Positions 17,891 through 27,776 are shown, counted from the stretch's first letter. The stretch: DNA of 64,000 nt from Pseudoalteromonas rhizosphaerae (GCF_902498845.1 NZ_CABVLM010000003.1:372001-436000), one strand, 5' to 3'. The notes: generated by a model from the sequence alone, not told the origin. Numbers and translations are program-made.

Positions 17891-19090
17891 TTAAGCACAG
17901 GTAATATTTGCAAACTTACGTTTACCAACTTGATAAATAGCTGTGCTGCCTTTTGCAATTTCAAGCTTAGTATCAGTGACCTTTTCTTCGCCATTGATTT
18001 TAACTGCGCCTTGTTTGATCATTCGCATAGCTTCTGACGTACTCGCGACTAAGCCTGCTTCTTTAAGCAAGTTAGTAATAAATACGGTATCTTCATCAAT
18101 CGTTACTGTCATATCTGGGATATCATCCGGTAACGCATTTTTTTGAAAACGTTTAATAAAATCTTCATGCGCACCAACAGCTGCTGCATCGCTGTGAAAA
18201 CGAGCAATCATTTCTTTTGCTAAATCGATTTTAATATCACGCGGATTAGTACCTTGTGCAACCTTTTCTTTGAGCGCAGCAATTTCGTCAATTGATAAGC
18301 TACTTAGCAAATCATAATAACGCCACATCAGCTCATCACTAATAGACATGATTTTACCAAACATATCGTTAGGGGCATCAGTAATACCAATGTAGTTACC
18401 TAATGACTTAGACATTTTTTGCACACCGTCGGTGCCCTCAAGTAAAGGCATCATTAATACGGTTTGTGGTTTTTGCCCTTCGTCTTTTTGTAGCTCACGA
18501 CCCATTAATAGATTAAAGCGTTGATCAGTACCACCGAGCTCAACATCAGCTTCAAGTGCCACTGAATCCCAACCTTGCACTAATGGATACAAAAACTCAT
18601 GAATCGCAATTGATTGTCCGCCAGCATAACGCTTTTTAAAATCATCACGTTCTAGCATACGAGCAACAGTTTGACGTGCTGCTAGCTTGATCATCCCTGC
18701 AGCGCCTAAATTCTCCATCCAAGTTGAATTAAAAGCAACCGTGGTTTTAGCCGGATCCAGAATTTTAAATACTTGTTCTTTATATGTTTCAGCATTTGCC
18801 AAGACATCTTCACGGGTTAGTGGCTTACGAGTTACATTTTTACCCGTTGGGTCACCAATCATACCGGTGAAATCACCAATTAAGAAAATCACTTCATGAC
18901 CTAAGTCTTGGAAGGTTTTCATTTTATTAATTAGCACAGTGTGACCTAAGTGTAAGTCAGGTGCAGTTGGATCAAAACCAGCTTTGATCTTTAGCTTTTT
19001 ACCAGACTTTAGCTTTTCGACTAACTCGTCTTCAATTAATATTTCTTCAGCACCGCGTTTTATCTCTGCTAGAGCGGTTTGTAAGTCCAC
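17891..19090 (-). CDS. tyrS: Tyrosyl-tRNA synthetase
   Basis: This 399-aa class I synthetase has the HIGH-type motif HLGH (in DLHLGHTVL), the KMSKS loop ([12 protein letters not shown]) and a C-terminal S4 RNA-binding domain (about 335-395). The sequence is of the TyrZ-like type ([15 protein letters not shown]) rather than the E. coli TyrS type. The start is GTG at 19090, supported by GGAG ten bases upstream on the minus strand. It is divergent from mepM, an order found in many gammaproteobacteria. No T-box or other leader was seen. Confidence 0.96.
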   Translation of the reverse strand: MDLQTALAEIKRGAEEILIEDELVEKLKSGKKLKIKAGFDPTAPDLHLGHTVLINKMKTFQDLGHEVIFLIGDFTGMIGDPTGKNVTRKPLTREDVLANAETYKEQVFKILDPAKTTVAFNSTWMENLGAAGMIKLAARQTVARMLERDDFKKRYAGGQSIAIHEFLYPLVQGWDSVALEADVELGGTDQRFNLLMGRELQKDEGQKPQTVLMMPLLEGTDGVQKMSKSLGNYIGITDAPNDMFGKIMSISDELMWRYYDLLSSLSIDEIAALKEKVAQGTNPRDIKIDLAKEMIARFHSDAAAVGAHEDFIKRFQKNALPDDIPDMTVTIDEDTVFITNLLKEAGLVASTSEAMRMIKQGAVKINGEEKVTDTKLEIAKGSTAIYQVGKRKFANITCA

Positions 19091-19240
19091 TATGTATTAC
19101 TCCAAAAAATTCAGTCAATCTGGTGATTCTAGCGTAAATCCGCGCCAGTTTAAATCTACAAAACACTGGTATTAACGCTTTATTAAGTATATCCTGCAAT
19201 ATTAGTGATTAATTATCTTGACAGCAGGAAAAGGCACGTT

Positions 19241-20554
19241 ATGGTTCGCGTTGTGCACACTCTCCCAAAAAAACACAAATTGCTTATTCTAGGCTTGGTT
19301 TCTGCTATTGCTGCTTTAACACTCATTCCTTCAGAAAAAGCCACCGCCTCTAAAGACAATAGCGCTGATGCGCTAGAAATTGGCAAGCGCTACGAATTAC
19401 AAATTAAAGTTGATGATAACGAAAAATTAACTGAATTAAATTCGCAAGAAGATGCAGCAAAATTCCCAGAATACAATCTAGTCGATTTTGAAGTAAAGAA
19501 CGGTGACAATTTAGCACTTATTTTCAAACGCGCCGGCTTTTCAGCGCAAACCGTTCATAAACTGCTTAATACCAATGCAGAAACACGTAAACTTAGTAAA
19601 ATTCACCCTGGTGAAACATTAAGCTTTGCTACCGCCGAAGATGGTTCTTTGGCACAGTTACGTTATGTGATTTCAAAAACAGATACCCTATTCGTTACAT
19701 TAAATGAAGAAGGTAACTACGATACGTCTATTGATAGTAAAGAAATTGAAACATTAACTAAATCAACAGGCGGAGAAATTACCAACAGCTTTTGGACCTC
19801 AGGTATTGCTGCTGGTTTAAGTGAACGGCAAATAATGAACTTTGCTGACATATTCGGTTGGGATGTGGATTTTGCCAATGATATCCGTAAAGGCGATCAA
19901 TTTGGTTTAATCTATGAATCGCATTATGTTGATGGCGAGTTTATTGGCACAGGTAAAATTATAGCTGCTGAGTTTATTAACCAAGGTCAACGTTACGCGG
20001 CTATTCGTCACAGCGATGGTACTTTTTACACGCCTGAAGGGCGTAGTATGAAAAAAGCATTTTTACGTGCACCGGTTAACTTTAAATATATAAGCTCAAG
20101 CTTTAATCCACGTCGCTTACACCCTGTAACAGGACAAGTAAGAGCACACCGTGGCATTGACTACGCAGCTCGTACTGGAACGCCAGTAGTTGCCTCTGGT
20201 AATGGTAAAGTAATTAAAGCCGGTTACAGTAAGTATAATGGTAACTATATATTTATTAGTCACGGCACACAGTACGTCACTAAATACCTACACCTTAACA
20301 AGAAACTAGTTAAAACTGGTCAAAAAGTTAAGCAAGGTCAAAAAATTGGTACTGTCGGCTCCACCGGTCGTGTAACAGGCGCACACTTACACTACGAGTT
20401 TTTAGTTAATGGCGTTCACCGTAACCCTAAAACGGTTAAGTTACCGAAGTCAGAGCCACTGCCACGCGACGAGCTTGCTAAGTTTAAACCAATCGCAGAT
20501 AACTTCTTAGCGCAGCTAGAGCGCAACCGAGAGCTACAGTTAGCGCTTAAGTAA
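19241..20554 (+). CDS. mepM: Murein DD-endopeptidase MepM-like, M23 family
   Basis: This 437-aa protein has an N-terminal TM or uncleaved signal (about residues 13-30), an OapA/LysM-like region (about 80-165) and a C-terminal M23 zinc peptidase (about 285-400). The zinc ligands are H303 and D307 in HRGIDYAA, and H382 plus H384 in AHLHYEF. MepM-type enzymes cut D-Ala-mDAP crosslinks to allow peptidoglycan insertion. The ATG at 19241 has AGGAAAAGG upstream and is preferred over the in-frame GTG at 19205. It ends before a strong terminator. Confidence 0.92.
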   Translation: MVRVVHTLPKKHKLLILGLVSAIAALTLIPSEKATASKDNSADALEIGKRYELQIKVDDNEKLTELNSQEDAAKFPEYNLVDFEVKNGDNLALIFKRAGFSAQTVHKLLNTNAETRKLSKIHPGETLSFATAEDGSLAQLRYVISKTDTLFVTLNEEGNYDTSIDSKEIETLTKSTGGEITNSFWTSGIAAGLSERQIMNFADIFGWDVDFANDIRKGDQFGLIYESHYVDGEFIGTGKIIAAEFINQGQRYAAIRHSDGTFYTPEGRSMKKAFLRAPVNFKYISSSFNPRRLHPVTGQVRAHRGIDYAARTGTPVVASGNGKVIKAGYSKYNGNYIFISHGTQYVTKYLHLNKKLVKTGQKVKQGQKIGTVGSTGRVTGAHLHYEFLVNGVHRNPKTVKLPKSEPLPRDELAKFKPIADNFLAQLERNRELQLALK

Positions 20555-20571
20555 GCGGTCAGCGAAAAATA

Positions 20572-20609
20572 TAAGCCGTTGTTATGTAAATAGCAACGGC
20601 TTTTTGTTG
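20572..20609 (+). terminator. Terminator after mepM
   Basis: AGCCGTTGTTAT / ATAGCAACGGCT hairpin followed by TTTTTG. Confidence 0.85.
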
Positions 20610-20878
20610 AACTATTTGATGTGATGCGCTCCGGTTGTATTCGCAAATTAATGTTGCAATAGAACTTGCATGTGCTGCCTCATATCTACTTTTATAGTTT
20701 TGAAAGTTAAGCAAACGTCACCTGATAAACGGCTATGAGCGAAAATTGAATATTTTATTGATTGAAATTTAGCCATGCGATTATTAATATTGCAATTTTC
20801 TCCGATAACATTAGTGACCGCCGTTTTGGTGTGCTAAAAAACCACCAAAATGGGACAAATAGATTGTTACGTTTCAGA

Positions 20879-21256
20879 ATGAGCATTGAAGATATAAACA
20901 AAAAAGCCAAATCATTAATAGATGAAACTTGGAAAGATAACTCCAAGTGGCATCAAAACTTTGATGAGGCAAAAAGCATTCTTGAGCAAGTCTTACATAA
21001 CCATACTGATGATGAGCTAACTCTCATAAACTATGGAACTGTTCTATGTGATATGGGCAAACATCAAGAAGCGGCTGAATATTTTAAAAAAGCAATAGAT
21101 CAAGGCAGTAATAACAAACATGCATTTTACAATTTAGGTGTAGCGCTTATGAATTGTTCAACTGACGAAAATGCAATGTTCTACATGAAAAAAGCAAAAT
21201 CAAAACAAGCTTGTGCTCTAACCTGGGTGGCTTACTTTGATCCAATGGGGCACTAA
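20879..21256 (+). CDS. Small TPR-repeat protein of unknown function
   Basis: This 125-aa protein carries two clear TPR units (about residues 48-80 and 82-112: LINYGTVLCDMGKHQEAAEYFKKAI, then FYNLGVALM). It has no signal peptide, so it is cytosolic. An ATG at 20879 is chosen; the frame is open upstream to a TTG at 20762, but that extension has no domain. The 270 bp before it and the 270 bp after it hold no convincing gene. It is an isolated accessory gene; small TPR proteins of this type are sometimes immunity or adaptor proteins, but nothing here shows that. Confidence 0.6.
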   Translation: MSIEDINKKAKSLIDETWKDNSKWHQNFDEAKSILEQVLHNHTDDELTLINYGTVLCDMGKHQEAAEYFKKAIDQGSNNKHAFYNLGVALMNCSTDENAMFYMKKAKSKQACALTWVAYFDPMGH

Positions 21257-21526
21257 TAACTTAACAAGATGGGTTTATTATCCATACAAAGCGTTTAAAC
21301 ATCGTTCAGACCATGTGGCCTTCACGGGAAACCCAAAGCTGCGTGACTGTTGTGGGATCGCAGAGTAACGAGCATAGATAAATATTCAAAGATTGATGTC
21401 TACCGTTACAATTTTTTCGTTGTGTTTCTCGGTGCTCAACCCAACCTACACAGTCCATTTAAACACGAGCTTATCACTTACAACTTAAAGCTTACCGCTC
21501 CAGACCTTAAAACTGACAGCTACGCT
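21257..21526. other. Intergenic stretch with no supported feature
   Basis: No ribosome-binding site, conserved motif or structured RNA was recognised. A 71-codon plus-strand frame from a GTG at 21350 overlaps the small gene on the other strand and looks non-coding. Confidence 0.5.
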
Positions 21527-21703
21527 CTACTTCACCAACACATAAATCAATTGCACAACCAATGAAATCATCACTAATGGCCAAATATATTTGGCGTATT
21601 TAGTCGCACCATCTAGGCCCATTTTAGACTGATACTTTTCAAGTAGTGGCACAAGAATGATTAATGCAACAAACAGTGAAATTAAAATCACGAAGATATT
21701 CAT
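21527..21703 (-). CDS. 58-residue two-TM membrane protein
   Basis: An ATG at 21703 with AGGA upstream opens a frame of 58 codons ending in TAG. The product begins MNIFVILISLFVALIILVPLL and ends YIWPLVMISLVVQLIYVLVK. These are two hydrophobic helices joined by a short charged loop (EKYQSKMGLDGATKYAK). The helix-loop-helix pattern, good start context and hydrophobic codon bias support a real gene. It is isolated, next to the MITE-like element, and I do not recognise a family. Confidence 0.65.
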   Translation of the reverse strand: MNIFVILISLFVALIILVPLLEKYQSKMGLDGATKYAKYIWPLVMISLVVQLIYVLVK

Positions 21704-21740
21704 ACCATTCCTATTTAATAAAATATCTATCGAGTATACC

Positions 21741-22008
21741 TAGGGTCTGTTTATCTTTCGAGGTTAAATTTGCAGCTGCGCGTTTGGTTTTTAGGCAAGG
21801 CAGAGCCTATGTAATGTGGTTATTCCCCATAAATAGGAGATAACGCGGCATAAATGCCAAACACGCGCTGCCCGAAGGGTTCTGCCTAGGGGCGATTAAC
21901 TCTTTGTTGCTCGATTTTTACTTAGCCCACTAGGTTACAAATCTCGCGCCGTGATTAAATCGCCCCTAGTTTGAACAAATTTTAACCCTGAAAGGTCAAC
22001 AGACCCTA
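21741..22008. mobile_element. MITE-like element with TA target duplication
   Basis: The element proper is 21743-22006 (264 bp). Its ends are imperfect inverted repeats of about 30 bp: GGGTCTGTTTATCTTTC at the left and the complement of GGGTCTGTTGACCTTTC at the right, about 26 of 30 positions matching. Both ends are flanked by TA, as for Tc1/mariner or IS630-type insertion. Inside is a second inverted repeat (TAGGGGCGATTAA and TTAAATCGCCCCTA). There is no transposase frame, so movement would need an enzyme supplied from elsewhere. Confidence 0.75.
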
Positions 22009-22009
22009 A

Positions 22010-22040
22010 GCGCAAAAAAAAGCGCAGTAAATACTGCGCA
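22010..22040 (-). terminator. Terminator of the oadGAB operon
   Basis: On the minus strand, GCGCAGTA-TTTACTGCGC is followed by TTTTTTTT. It lies between the oadB stop and the MITE-like element. Confidence 0.85.
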
Positions 22041-22103
22041 GTCGGTTGGAAGTAAAAGTTACCTCACCATACTCAGCTCGCTGGGTATAGTTTAATGATT
22101 TAT

Positions 22104-23234
22104 TTAACCTACCAGTGCTAACAAGATACCTGCAGCCACAGCACTACCCAGTACTCCCGCAACATTTGGTCCCATTGCATGCATTAATAAGAAATTATGC
22201 GGATTATTCTCCAGACCCACTTTATTAACTACGCGTGCAGCCATTGGCACAGCTGATACACCAGCCGCGCCGATGAGGGGATTGATTGGTGATTTAGAGA
22301 ACTTGTTCATACCTTTTGCCATAAATACACCTGAAGCTGTACCAATTGCAAAAGCCAAGGCGCCGAGTACCAAAATACCAATTGTTTCTACGGTTAAAAA
22401 CTTATCTGCAGCAAGCTTAGAGCCTACAGCTAAACCAAGGAAAATAGTGGTGATATTTATGATCTCGTTTTGTGCACTATTACTTAAACGGTCAACCACA
22501 CCAGACTCTCGCATCAAGTTTCCTAAACAGAACATGCCTACCAGTGGCGTTGCTGCAGGTAAAAACAAAATCGTTAAACTCAATACCATTAACGGAAAAA
22601 TAATTTTTTCCTTTTTTGATACGGTGCGTAACTGTGGCATTTGAATTTTACGTTCTTCTGGTGTGGTTAAAGCCCGCATAATTGGCGGCTGAATAATTGG
22701 CACTAACGCCATATATGAGTATGCAGCTACGGCGATAGCACCCAATAAATCAGGAGCAAGTTTTGAGGCTAAGAAGATTGCCGTCGGGCCATCTGCACCA
22801 CCTATAATCGCAATTGCTGACGCATCTTGTAAAGAAAACTCAAAACCTGGTACATAGTTTAGTAAAATTGCGCCAAACAAGGTTGCAAAAATACCAAACT
22901 GAGCTGCAGCACCTAGCAATAACATACGAGGATTAGCTATCAAGGCACTAAAATCAGTGAGTGCACCAACACCCATAAATATTAATAATGGGAATACACC
23001 GGTATCAATCCCAATATGATAAACGTAATACAGCAAACCACCGGGGTCTGATAAGCCCGCTACGGGGATATTTGTTAATATTGCCCCAAAGCCAATTGGT
23101 AATAATAATAACGGCTCAAAGTTACGCGCAATTGCCAGATACAACAATAAACACCCTACTGCGATCATAATAAGCGCAGGAAATGTAAAATTAGCAATAC
23201 CTGTTGCTTGCCAGAGGTTTAATAATGCTTCCAT
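22104..23234 (-). CDS. oadB: Na+-pumping oxaloacetate decarboxylase, beta subunit
   Basis: This 376-aa integral membrane protein has about nine TMs. It catalyses decarboxylation of carboxybiotin coupled to Na+ export. The Na+/carboxybiotin region [12 protein letters not shown] and the segments [28 protein letters not shown] and [14 protein letters not shown] are typical of the family. It is the last gene of oadG-oadA-oadB, starting 12 bp after oadA, and is followed by a strong terminator. Confidence 0.96.
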   Translation of the reverse strand: MEALLNLWQATGIANFTFPALIMIAVGCLLLYLAIARNFEPLLLLPIGFGAILTNIPVAGLSDPGGLLYYVYHIGIDTGVFPLLIFMGVGALTDFSALIANPRMLLLGAAAQFGIFATLFGAILLNYVPGFEFSLQDASAIAIIGGADGPTAIFLASKLAPDLLGAIAVAAYSYMALVPIIQPPIMRALTTPEERKIQMPQLRTVSKKEKIIFPLMVLSLTILFLPAATPLVGMFCLGNLMRESGVVDRLSNSAQNEIINITTIFLGLAVGSKLAADKFLTVETIGILVLGALAFAIGTASGVFMAKGMNKFSKSPINPLIGAAGVSAVPMAARVVNKVGLENNPHNFLLMHAMGPNVAGVLGSAVAAGILLALVG

Positions 23235-23245
23235 CCTCTGCGCTC

Positions 23246-25030
23246 CTAAGCTAGTGCTATCATAGCGTCACCCGTTGCCACTGAATCACCTTCAGCAACA
23301 AGAATTTCAGCAATAGTACCGGTGTGGGTTGCACGAATTTCAGTTTCCATTTTCATCGCTTCCATGATGATCACTACATCGCCTTCATTTACCGTTTGAC
23401 CCGCTTTCACCTTGATTTTAAAGATGTTACCAGCAAGTGGAGCGTTAAGTGTTTCGCCGGAAGCAACTGACGCCGATTGTGGAATATGCTCACTATCTTT
23501 AAGTGTTACTTCTTTAAGCTCACCGCCTTGTGCAACCACCACATCATAAACTTTACCATCTACTTTTACGCTGTACTGCTCTGCTTTTACTGTGTTGCTG
23601 TTACTTTTTTTATTGCTAACTGGTTGTTCTTTATTAGCAGATTCAGCACTTGGCACAGCTTCGAAAGCATCTGGGTTATTACGATTTTTAATGAATTTCA
23701 ACCCAATTTGTGGGAATAATGCATACGTTAACACGTCGTCAATCTGCTCATCCGCTAAGCTTAAACCTTGCTCTTGTGCTTCTTTTAATAACTCAGCTTG
23801 GAGTATTTCTAGTTCTGGTTGCAATAAATCAGCTGGGCGGCAAGTAATGACTTCTGCGCCATTAAGTACGCGCTCTTGTAATTCTTTATTCATCGGCGCA
23901 GGAGTTAAGCCATACTCACCTTTTAGCACTCCGGCAGTTTCTTTGGTGATAGTTTTATAACGCTCGCCCGTCAATACATTTAATACTGCTTGTGTACCCA
24001 CAATTTGTGATGTTGGTGTAACTAACGGTAAATAACCTAAGTCTTCACGTACACGTGGGATCTCAAGTAATACTTCATTCAATTTATCCGCAGCACCTTG
24101 CTCTTTAAGCTGGTTTTCCATATTAGTTAACATGCCACCAGGCACTTGCGCTAATAAAATACGACCATCAACACCTTTTAAGCTGCCTTCAAACGCGGCA
24201 TATTTTTTACGAACATCGCGGAAATAAGCCGCAATCTCTTCGAGTTGATTTAAATCCAGCTCAGTATCACGTTCAGTACCTTCAACAATCGATACAATCG
24301 TTTCAGTTGCGCTGTGCCCGTAAGTCATACTCATTGATGAAATTGCGGTATCAAGCATATCAATACCAGCATCAATCGCTTTTTGGTAAGTAGCAGTACT
24401 TAAACCTGTTGTGGCATGACACTGCATTGCAATTGGGATAGAGACTGTTTCTTTTAACGCTTTGATTAACTCTTCTGCATCGTATGGTTTAAGCAAACCG
24501 GCCATGTCTTTAATACAAATTGAATGACAGCCTAACTCTTCAAGCTGCTTGGCAAGCGTTAACCACATATCAAGTGTATGAACCGGGCTTACTGTGTACG
24601 AAATTGTACCTTGTGCATGTGCGCCAACTTTAATCGCAGCTTTAATAGCCGTTTCAAGATTACGAACATCGTTCATCGCATCAAAAATACGAAACACATC
24701 AACACCATTTTTGTGCGCTCGCTCTACAAATTTTTCAACAACATCATCGGCATAATGACGATAGCCTAAAAGGTTTTGACCACGTAATAACATTTGCTGT
24801 TTAGTATTTGGCATAGCTTTTTTAAGAGCACGAATACGCTCCCAAGGATCTTCACCCAAATAACGAATGCATGAATCAAAAGTAGCCCCACCCCATGATT
24901 CGATCGACCAGTAACCTGCATCATCTAATTTTTGTGCAATCGGTAGCATGTCATCCAAACGCATACGCGTTGCTAATAATGATTGATGCGCGTCCCTAAG
25001 TACTAATTCTGTTAATTTTAATTTAGCCAC
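23246..25030 (-). CDS. oadA: Oxaloacetate decarboxylase alpha subunit (biotin carrier)
   Basis: This 594-aa cytosolic protein has an N-terminal carboxyltransferase domain ([13 protein letters not shown] near residue 12; metal ligands in the TIM barrel). The conserved carboxylase domain follows, then a Ser/Asn/Lys-rich linker (about 460-485) and a C-terminal biotinyl domain with the biotinylated K560 in EAMKMET. It transfers the carboxyl of oxaloacetate to biotin, making pyruvate. It sits between oadG (10 bp upstream) and oadB (12 bp downstream). Confidence 0.97.
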   Translation of the reverse strand: MAKLKLTELVLRDAHQSLLATRMRLDDMLPIAQKLDDAGYWSIESWGGATFDSCIRYLGEDPWERIRALKKAMPNTKQQMLLRGQNLLGYRHYADDVVEKFVERAHKNGVDVFRIFDAMNDVRNLETAIKAAIKVGAHAQGTISYTVSPVHTLDMWLTLAKQLEELGCHSICIKDMAGLLKPYDAEELIKALKETVSIPIAMQCHATTGLSTATYQKAIDAGIDMLDTAISSMSMTYGHSATETIVSIVEGTERDTELDLNQLEEIAAYFRDVRKKYAAFEGSLKGVDGRILLAQVPGGMLTNMENQLKEQGAADKLNEVLLEIPRVREDLGYLPLVTPTSQIVGTQAVLNVLTGERYKTITKETAGVLKGEYGLTPAPMNKELQERVLNGAEVITCRPADLLQPELEILQAELLKEAQEQGLSLADEQIDDVLTYALFPQIGLKFIKNRNNPDAFEAVPSAESANKEQPVSNKKSNSNTVKAEQYSVKVDGKVYDVVVAQGGELKEVTLKDSEHIPQSASVASGETLNAPLAGNIFKIKVKAGQTVNEGDVVIIMEAMKMETEIRATHTGTIAEILVAEGDSVATGDAMIALA

Positions 25031-25040
25031 AAGTCACCCC

Positions 25041-25286
25041 TTATAGTTTTTGTTTATTTTTGTATTGAGCTATGGCTGCACTTATCGCAGCGATGTGTTC
25101 ACTTGATACACCTGATGCTTTGATTGACGGTGTACGCGTTGGCGTTGCAACCGGCTGTTCAAAACGACTCGCTAATTTAGACATAATGGTAATTGCTGAA
25201 ATCAACAACGAAAGAAAAACGAAAACGCCCACCATCCCGGTGATCATTAAGTTTGCTGCTGTAGCAAGTAACTGACCTATATCCAT
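25041..25286 (-). CDS. oadG: Oxaloacetate decarboxylase gamma subunit
   Basis: This 81-aa protein has one N-terminal TM (about residues 10-35, MITGMVGVFVFLSLLISAITIM) and a short cytosolic tail (about 40-81) that is Pro/Thr/Ala-rich and holds the AAISAAIAQYKNK end. The gamma subunit anchors alpha to beta and helps assembly. It is first in the operon, as in enteric and Vibrio oadGAB. The ATG at 25286 is preceded by GGGGG-rich sequence that may serve as RBS. Confidence 0.9.
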   Translation of the reverse strand: MDIGQLLATAANLMITGMVGVFVFLSLLISAITIMSKLASRFEQPVATPTRTPSIKASGVSSEHIAAISAAIAQYKNKQKL

Positions 25287-25359
25287 CCTGCTCCCCCCTG
25301 ATTATTTCCACCCAGCCCCGCTAGGTAAAAAATCACTTTATTTAAATAATTATGCAACA

Positions 25360-25388
25360 ATCATAACAAAGAAAAAGACCAAGTCCAA
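25360..25388 (-). promoter_or_regulatory. Sigma-70 promoter of oadGAB
   Basis: On the minus strand, TTGGAC (25383-25388), a 17-bp spacer and TATGAT (25360-25365) lie about 75 bp upstream of oadG. Confidence 0.7.
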
Positions 25389-25397
25389 CACTTTGTA

Positions 25398-25414
25398 AAT
25401 TGGTAAAACCAATT
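25398..25414. promoter_or_regulatory. PdhR/LldR-type GntR operator upstream of oadGAB
   Basis: AATTGGT-AAA-ACCAATT is a perfect 17-bp palindrome. It matches the known PdhR-subfamily box (ATTGGTnnnACCAAT) and lies 9 bp upstream of the predicted -35 of oadGAB. Its centre is near -53. No regulator gene is nearby. Confidence 0.65.
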
Positions 25415-25803
25415 AATACAAAGCTAACATATGCTCAGCAAAGTTAACACTCTACATTTTGCTATAATTTCATAGGATATAGATGATAAAAATACTGAAT
25501 ATAGCTATAACTTATAAGTAAAAGCTTATCCGCAGCTGGAAAACCTACCGACTGAACGACTGAACAACCGCTTGATTAAATACAAATGGCTCAAAAATGA
25601 AATTGGTCTTACCAAAAAACGACTAAAATATTGATTTTTAGAGCGTCGAGTATAAGTTACAGATAAAGCTGTAAATAATTCCCACCTAATTTATGAAGAG
25701 AAATGAAACAAACTTCTATGACATTGATAATAAAGGATTTAAATACATGGCATGTAACTAGCATTATTTACTCTGAACAAATTAACAAACCAAGGAGACG
25801 ACA
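25415..25803. other. AT-rich intergenic region with one possible coding relic
   Basis: This is the gap between the divergent oadGAB and DUF1328 genes. It is AT-rich and holds no gene that could be supported. One plus-strand stretch (25518-25631) reads for 38 codons in Lys/Leu/Asn-rich protein-like sequence (QLENLPTERLNNRLIKYKWL) up to TGA. It continues in frame past that stop with FLERRV. That is what a decayed gene end could look like, but there is no start and no recognised family. Confidence 0.25.
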
Positions 25804-25977
25804 ATGTTACGCTGGACAATTACATTTCTAGTTATTGCACTTATTGCTGCAGTGTTAGGTTTTGGTGGTATCGCAGGTGCCGCAGCAGGAATTGCTAAGA
25901 TTATCTTTTTTATCTTTATTATATTGTTAGTTATTTCACTCGTTTCAGGTGCATTGCGCGGCAATGTCCCTAAGTGA
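25804..25977 (+). CDS. DUF1328-family small membrane protein (YtjA-like), 57 aa
   Basis: The start ATG follows AAGGAGACGACA, a strong Shine-Dalgarno. The 57-residue product has two hydrophobic helices ([20 protein letters not shown] and [19 protein letters not shown]) and a Gly/Ala-rich turn, characteristic of DUF1328/YtjA. These proteins are usually stress-linked in gammaproteobacteria, with no established biochemical role. A lipoprotein gene follows 54 bp later on the same strand. Confidence 0.85.
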   Translation: MLRWTITFLVIALIAAVLGFGGIAGAAAGIAKIIFFIFIILLVISLVSGALRGNVPK

Positions 25978-26031
25978 TAACAATTTATTTTAAATAACAA
26001 CACATCTATTATTTTTACAAGGAATTACATT

Positions 26032-26223
26032 ATGAAATCGACAACTATTAAAACCGCTGTGATCGCTTTATTCGCTAGTTTTTTTATCATGGGTTGTGAA
26101 GACAATCATGCAGAAGAGGCCGGTGAGCGCATCGATGAAGCTGTGACCGACGTACAAAACAAAGTAGAAGACGCCTGTGAAGAAGTAAAAGAAGGCGTTA
26201 ACGCTAAAGAAACTAACTGTTAA
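26032..26223 (+). CDS. Small acidic lipoprotein, 63 aa
   Basis: A signal with lipobox MGC (cysteine at residue 22) gives a mature lipoprotein of about 42 residues. The mature part is an acidic amphipathic helix (EEAGERIDEAVTDVQNKVEDACEEVKEGV) with cysteines in DACEE and at the C-terminus (ETNC) that could form a disulfide. The helix resembles the coiled-coil repeats of entericidin- or CsbD-type stress peptides, but no family could be assigned. AAGGAATTACATT precedes the ATG. Confidence 0.75.
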   Translation: MKSTTIKTAVIALFASFFIMGCEDNHAEEAGERIDEAVTDVQNKVEDACEEVKEGVNAKETNC

Positions 26224-26239
26224 TCCAGTTAGATACAAA

Positions 26240-26273
26240 TAATAAAAAACGACTCTTTTGAGTCGTTTTTTGC
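26240..26273. terminator. Bidirectional terminator between the small lipoprotein gene and pdxJ
   Basis: AAAACGACTC-TTTT-GAGTCGTTTT hairpin with A and T tracts. Confidence 0.85.
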
Positions 26274-26292
26274 ATTTTAAGAGAAGTTAAAA

Positions 26293-27024
26293 TTAAGCTC
26301 TCGCTTCTAGCATTAGTCGCTTCATGTCACGTACTGCTTTATCTAATCCATCAATGGCTGCGCGCGCTATAATTGCGTGACCAATGTTTAATTCGTAAAT
26401 TTCTTTCATAGCAGCAATCGGTTTCACGTTATGATAATGAAGACCGTGGCCGGCGTTTACTATCAAACCCAAACTTGCTGCATACTTTACGCCTTGATGA
26501 ATATGCTCAAGTTGTTTTTGTATCTCGGTATCAGTTTGCGCATCCGCATAAGCGCCAGTATGAATTTCAACATAAGGGGCATTACAGGCTTTAGCTGCAT
26601 CTAGTTGTGCTTTGTCTGCATCGATAAATAATGATACTTTAATACCGGCGTCAGTTAATTTTGCTGTCGCGGCTTTAATCTTATCTAGATTACCAACAAC
26701 GTCTAAACCGCCTTCGGTGGTCAACTCTTCGCGTTTTTCTGGTACTAAGCAAACATAAGCTGGCTTAACATCTAAAGCAATATCAATCATTTCATCTGTA
26801 ACCGCTATTTCAAGGTTCATTCGTGTTTGGATTGTTTTAGCCATCACATACACGTCACGATCTTGAATGTGACGACGGTCTTCACGTAAATGAATAGTGA
26901 TCCCATCAGCGCCAGCATGCTCAGCAACACTCGCAGCATGTGCTGGATCTGGGTAATTTGTACCCCGAGCTTGGCGTAAGGTAGCAATATGATCAACGTT
27001 TATACCCAAAAGAATATCTTTCAT
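26293..27024 (-). CDS. pdxJ: Pyridoxine 5'-phosphate synthase PdxJ
   Basis: This 243-aa TIM-barrel enzyme condenses 3-amino-2-oxopropyl phosphate with deoxyxylulose 5-phosphate to pyridoxine 5'-phosphate. Typical elements are [55 protein letters not shown] and [10 protein letters not shown]. It is the last gene of the rpoE-to-pdxJ series, 62 bp after recO. The usual next gene, acpS, is absent, and the strand ends at a terminator. Confidence 0.97.
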   Translation of the reverse strand: MKDILLGINVDHIATLRQARGTNYPDPAHAASVAEHAGADGITIHLREDRRHIQDRDVYVMAKTIQTRMNLEIAVTDEMIDIALDVKPAYVCLVPEKREELTTEGGLDVVGNLDKIKAATAKLTDAGIKVSLFIDADKAQLDAAKACNAPYVEIHTGAYADAQTDTEIQKQLEHIHQGVKYAASLGLIVNAGHGLHYHNVKPIAAMKEIYELNIGHAIIARAAIDGLDKAVRDMKRLMLEARA

Positions 27025-27086
27025 TTTTTTACCTGTAAAAATAACGGTTAAAAATACCGTATTAAGATTGTTGGTGAATACCCAAA

Positions 27087-27776
27087 CTATTTGGATATAA
27101 ACAGCTCGCGACTTTTTAATGGTTTTTTGCCTAATAAAGGCTTCATTAAATGACGACTTAATTGTTTTGCCATATATAACACATCCGGCGCACTAAAGTC
27201 ATGAGCTGCAATTGCATTTAACTGCGCGCCAGAAAAGCCACTGCCTTGATTTTCTTGGGCAACAAAGCCGTATTCAGCAAAGTAACTATACGTTTGCTCT
27301 GCCGAAATTGGATCGCCTGCGGCATCAAAACTAAAGTCAACGCCATAGCCTAATAATTCTAATAATTGAAATTCATAAGAACGTAATACAGCTTGTAAGT
27401 TAGGGTGCTGGTTAAGCTGTTGTAGGTGAGTTTTATACAATTGATAGGCATGATCAATTGGTTCATTAATTGGTACAATGCGGTTGGTTAATTCATTTAG
27501 ATAAAACCCACAATAAAGCTGATCCCCAACTAGTGTGGATTGCGTGCCATGTAGTTCAAATCGTTGGATATATTTCAGGTCGTGTTTACCGGTATAATTT
27601 ACCAGTAAGGCTTGGAAGGGTTGTAACTGAGCTTTGTATTTTGTTGCTTGGCGACCGCTAATTCGCGCCAGCATGCGCAACTGGCCAACGCCTTCTACTA
27701 ACATATCAAGCATTACTTGTGAGTCACTAAAAGGACGTCGGTGTAATAAATATGCCGTGTAGAAGTCGCTATCCAT
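27087..27776 (-). CDS. recO: DNA repair protein RecO
   Basis: This 229-aa protein has the RecO N-terminal OB-fold ([19 protein letters not shown] and [21 protein letters not shown]) and helical C-terminal part. No zinc-finger cysteines are visible, as in many gammaproteobacterial RecO proteins. RecO with RecR loads RecA onto SSB-coated gaps. It follows era by 17 bp. Confidence 0.95.
   Translation of the reverse strand: MDSDFYTAYLLHRRPFSDSQVMLDMLVEGVGQLRMLARISGRQATKYKAQLQPFQALLVNYTGKHDLKYIQRFELHGTQSTLVGDQLYCGFYLNELTNRIVPINEPIDHAYQLYKTHLQQLNQHPNLQAVLRSYEFQLLELLGYGVDFSFDAAGDPISAEQTYSYFAEYGFVAQENQGSGFSGAQLNAIAAHDFSAPDVLYMAKQLSRHLMKPLLGKKPLKSRELFISK

Noticed and set aside
21350..21565. A 71-codon plus-strand frame from a GTG, overlapping the small 58-aa gene
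   Set aside because: No RBS, no domain-like composition, and it conflicts with a better-supported minus-strand gene.
25782..26003. A 73-codon minus-strand frame opposite the DUF1328 gene
   Set aside because: It is the antisense shadow of a gene with a strong RBS and a recognised family.
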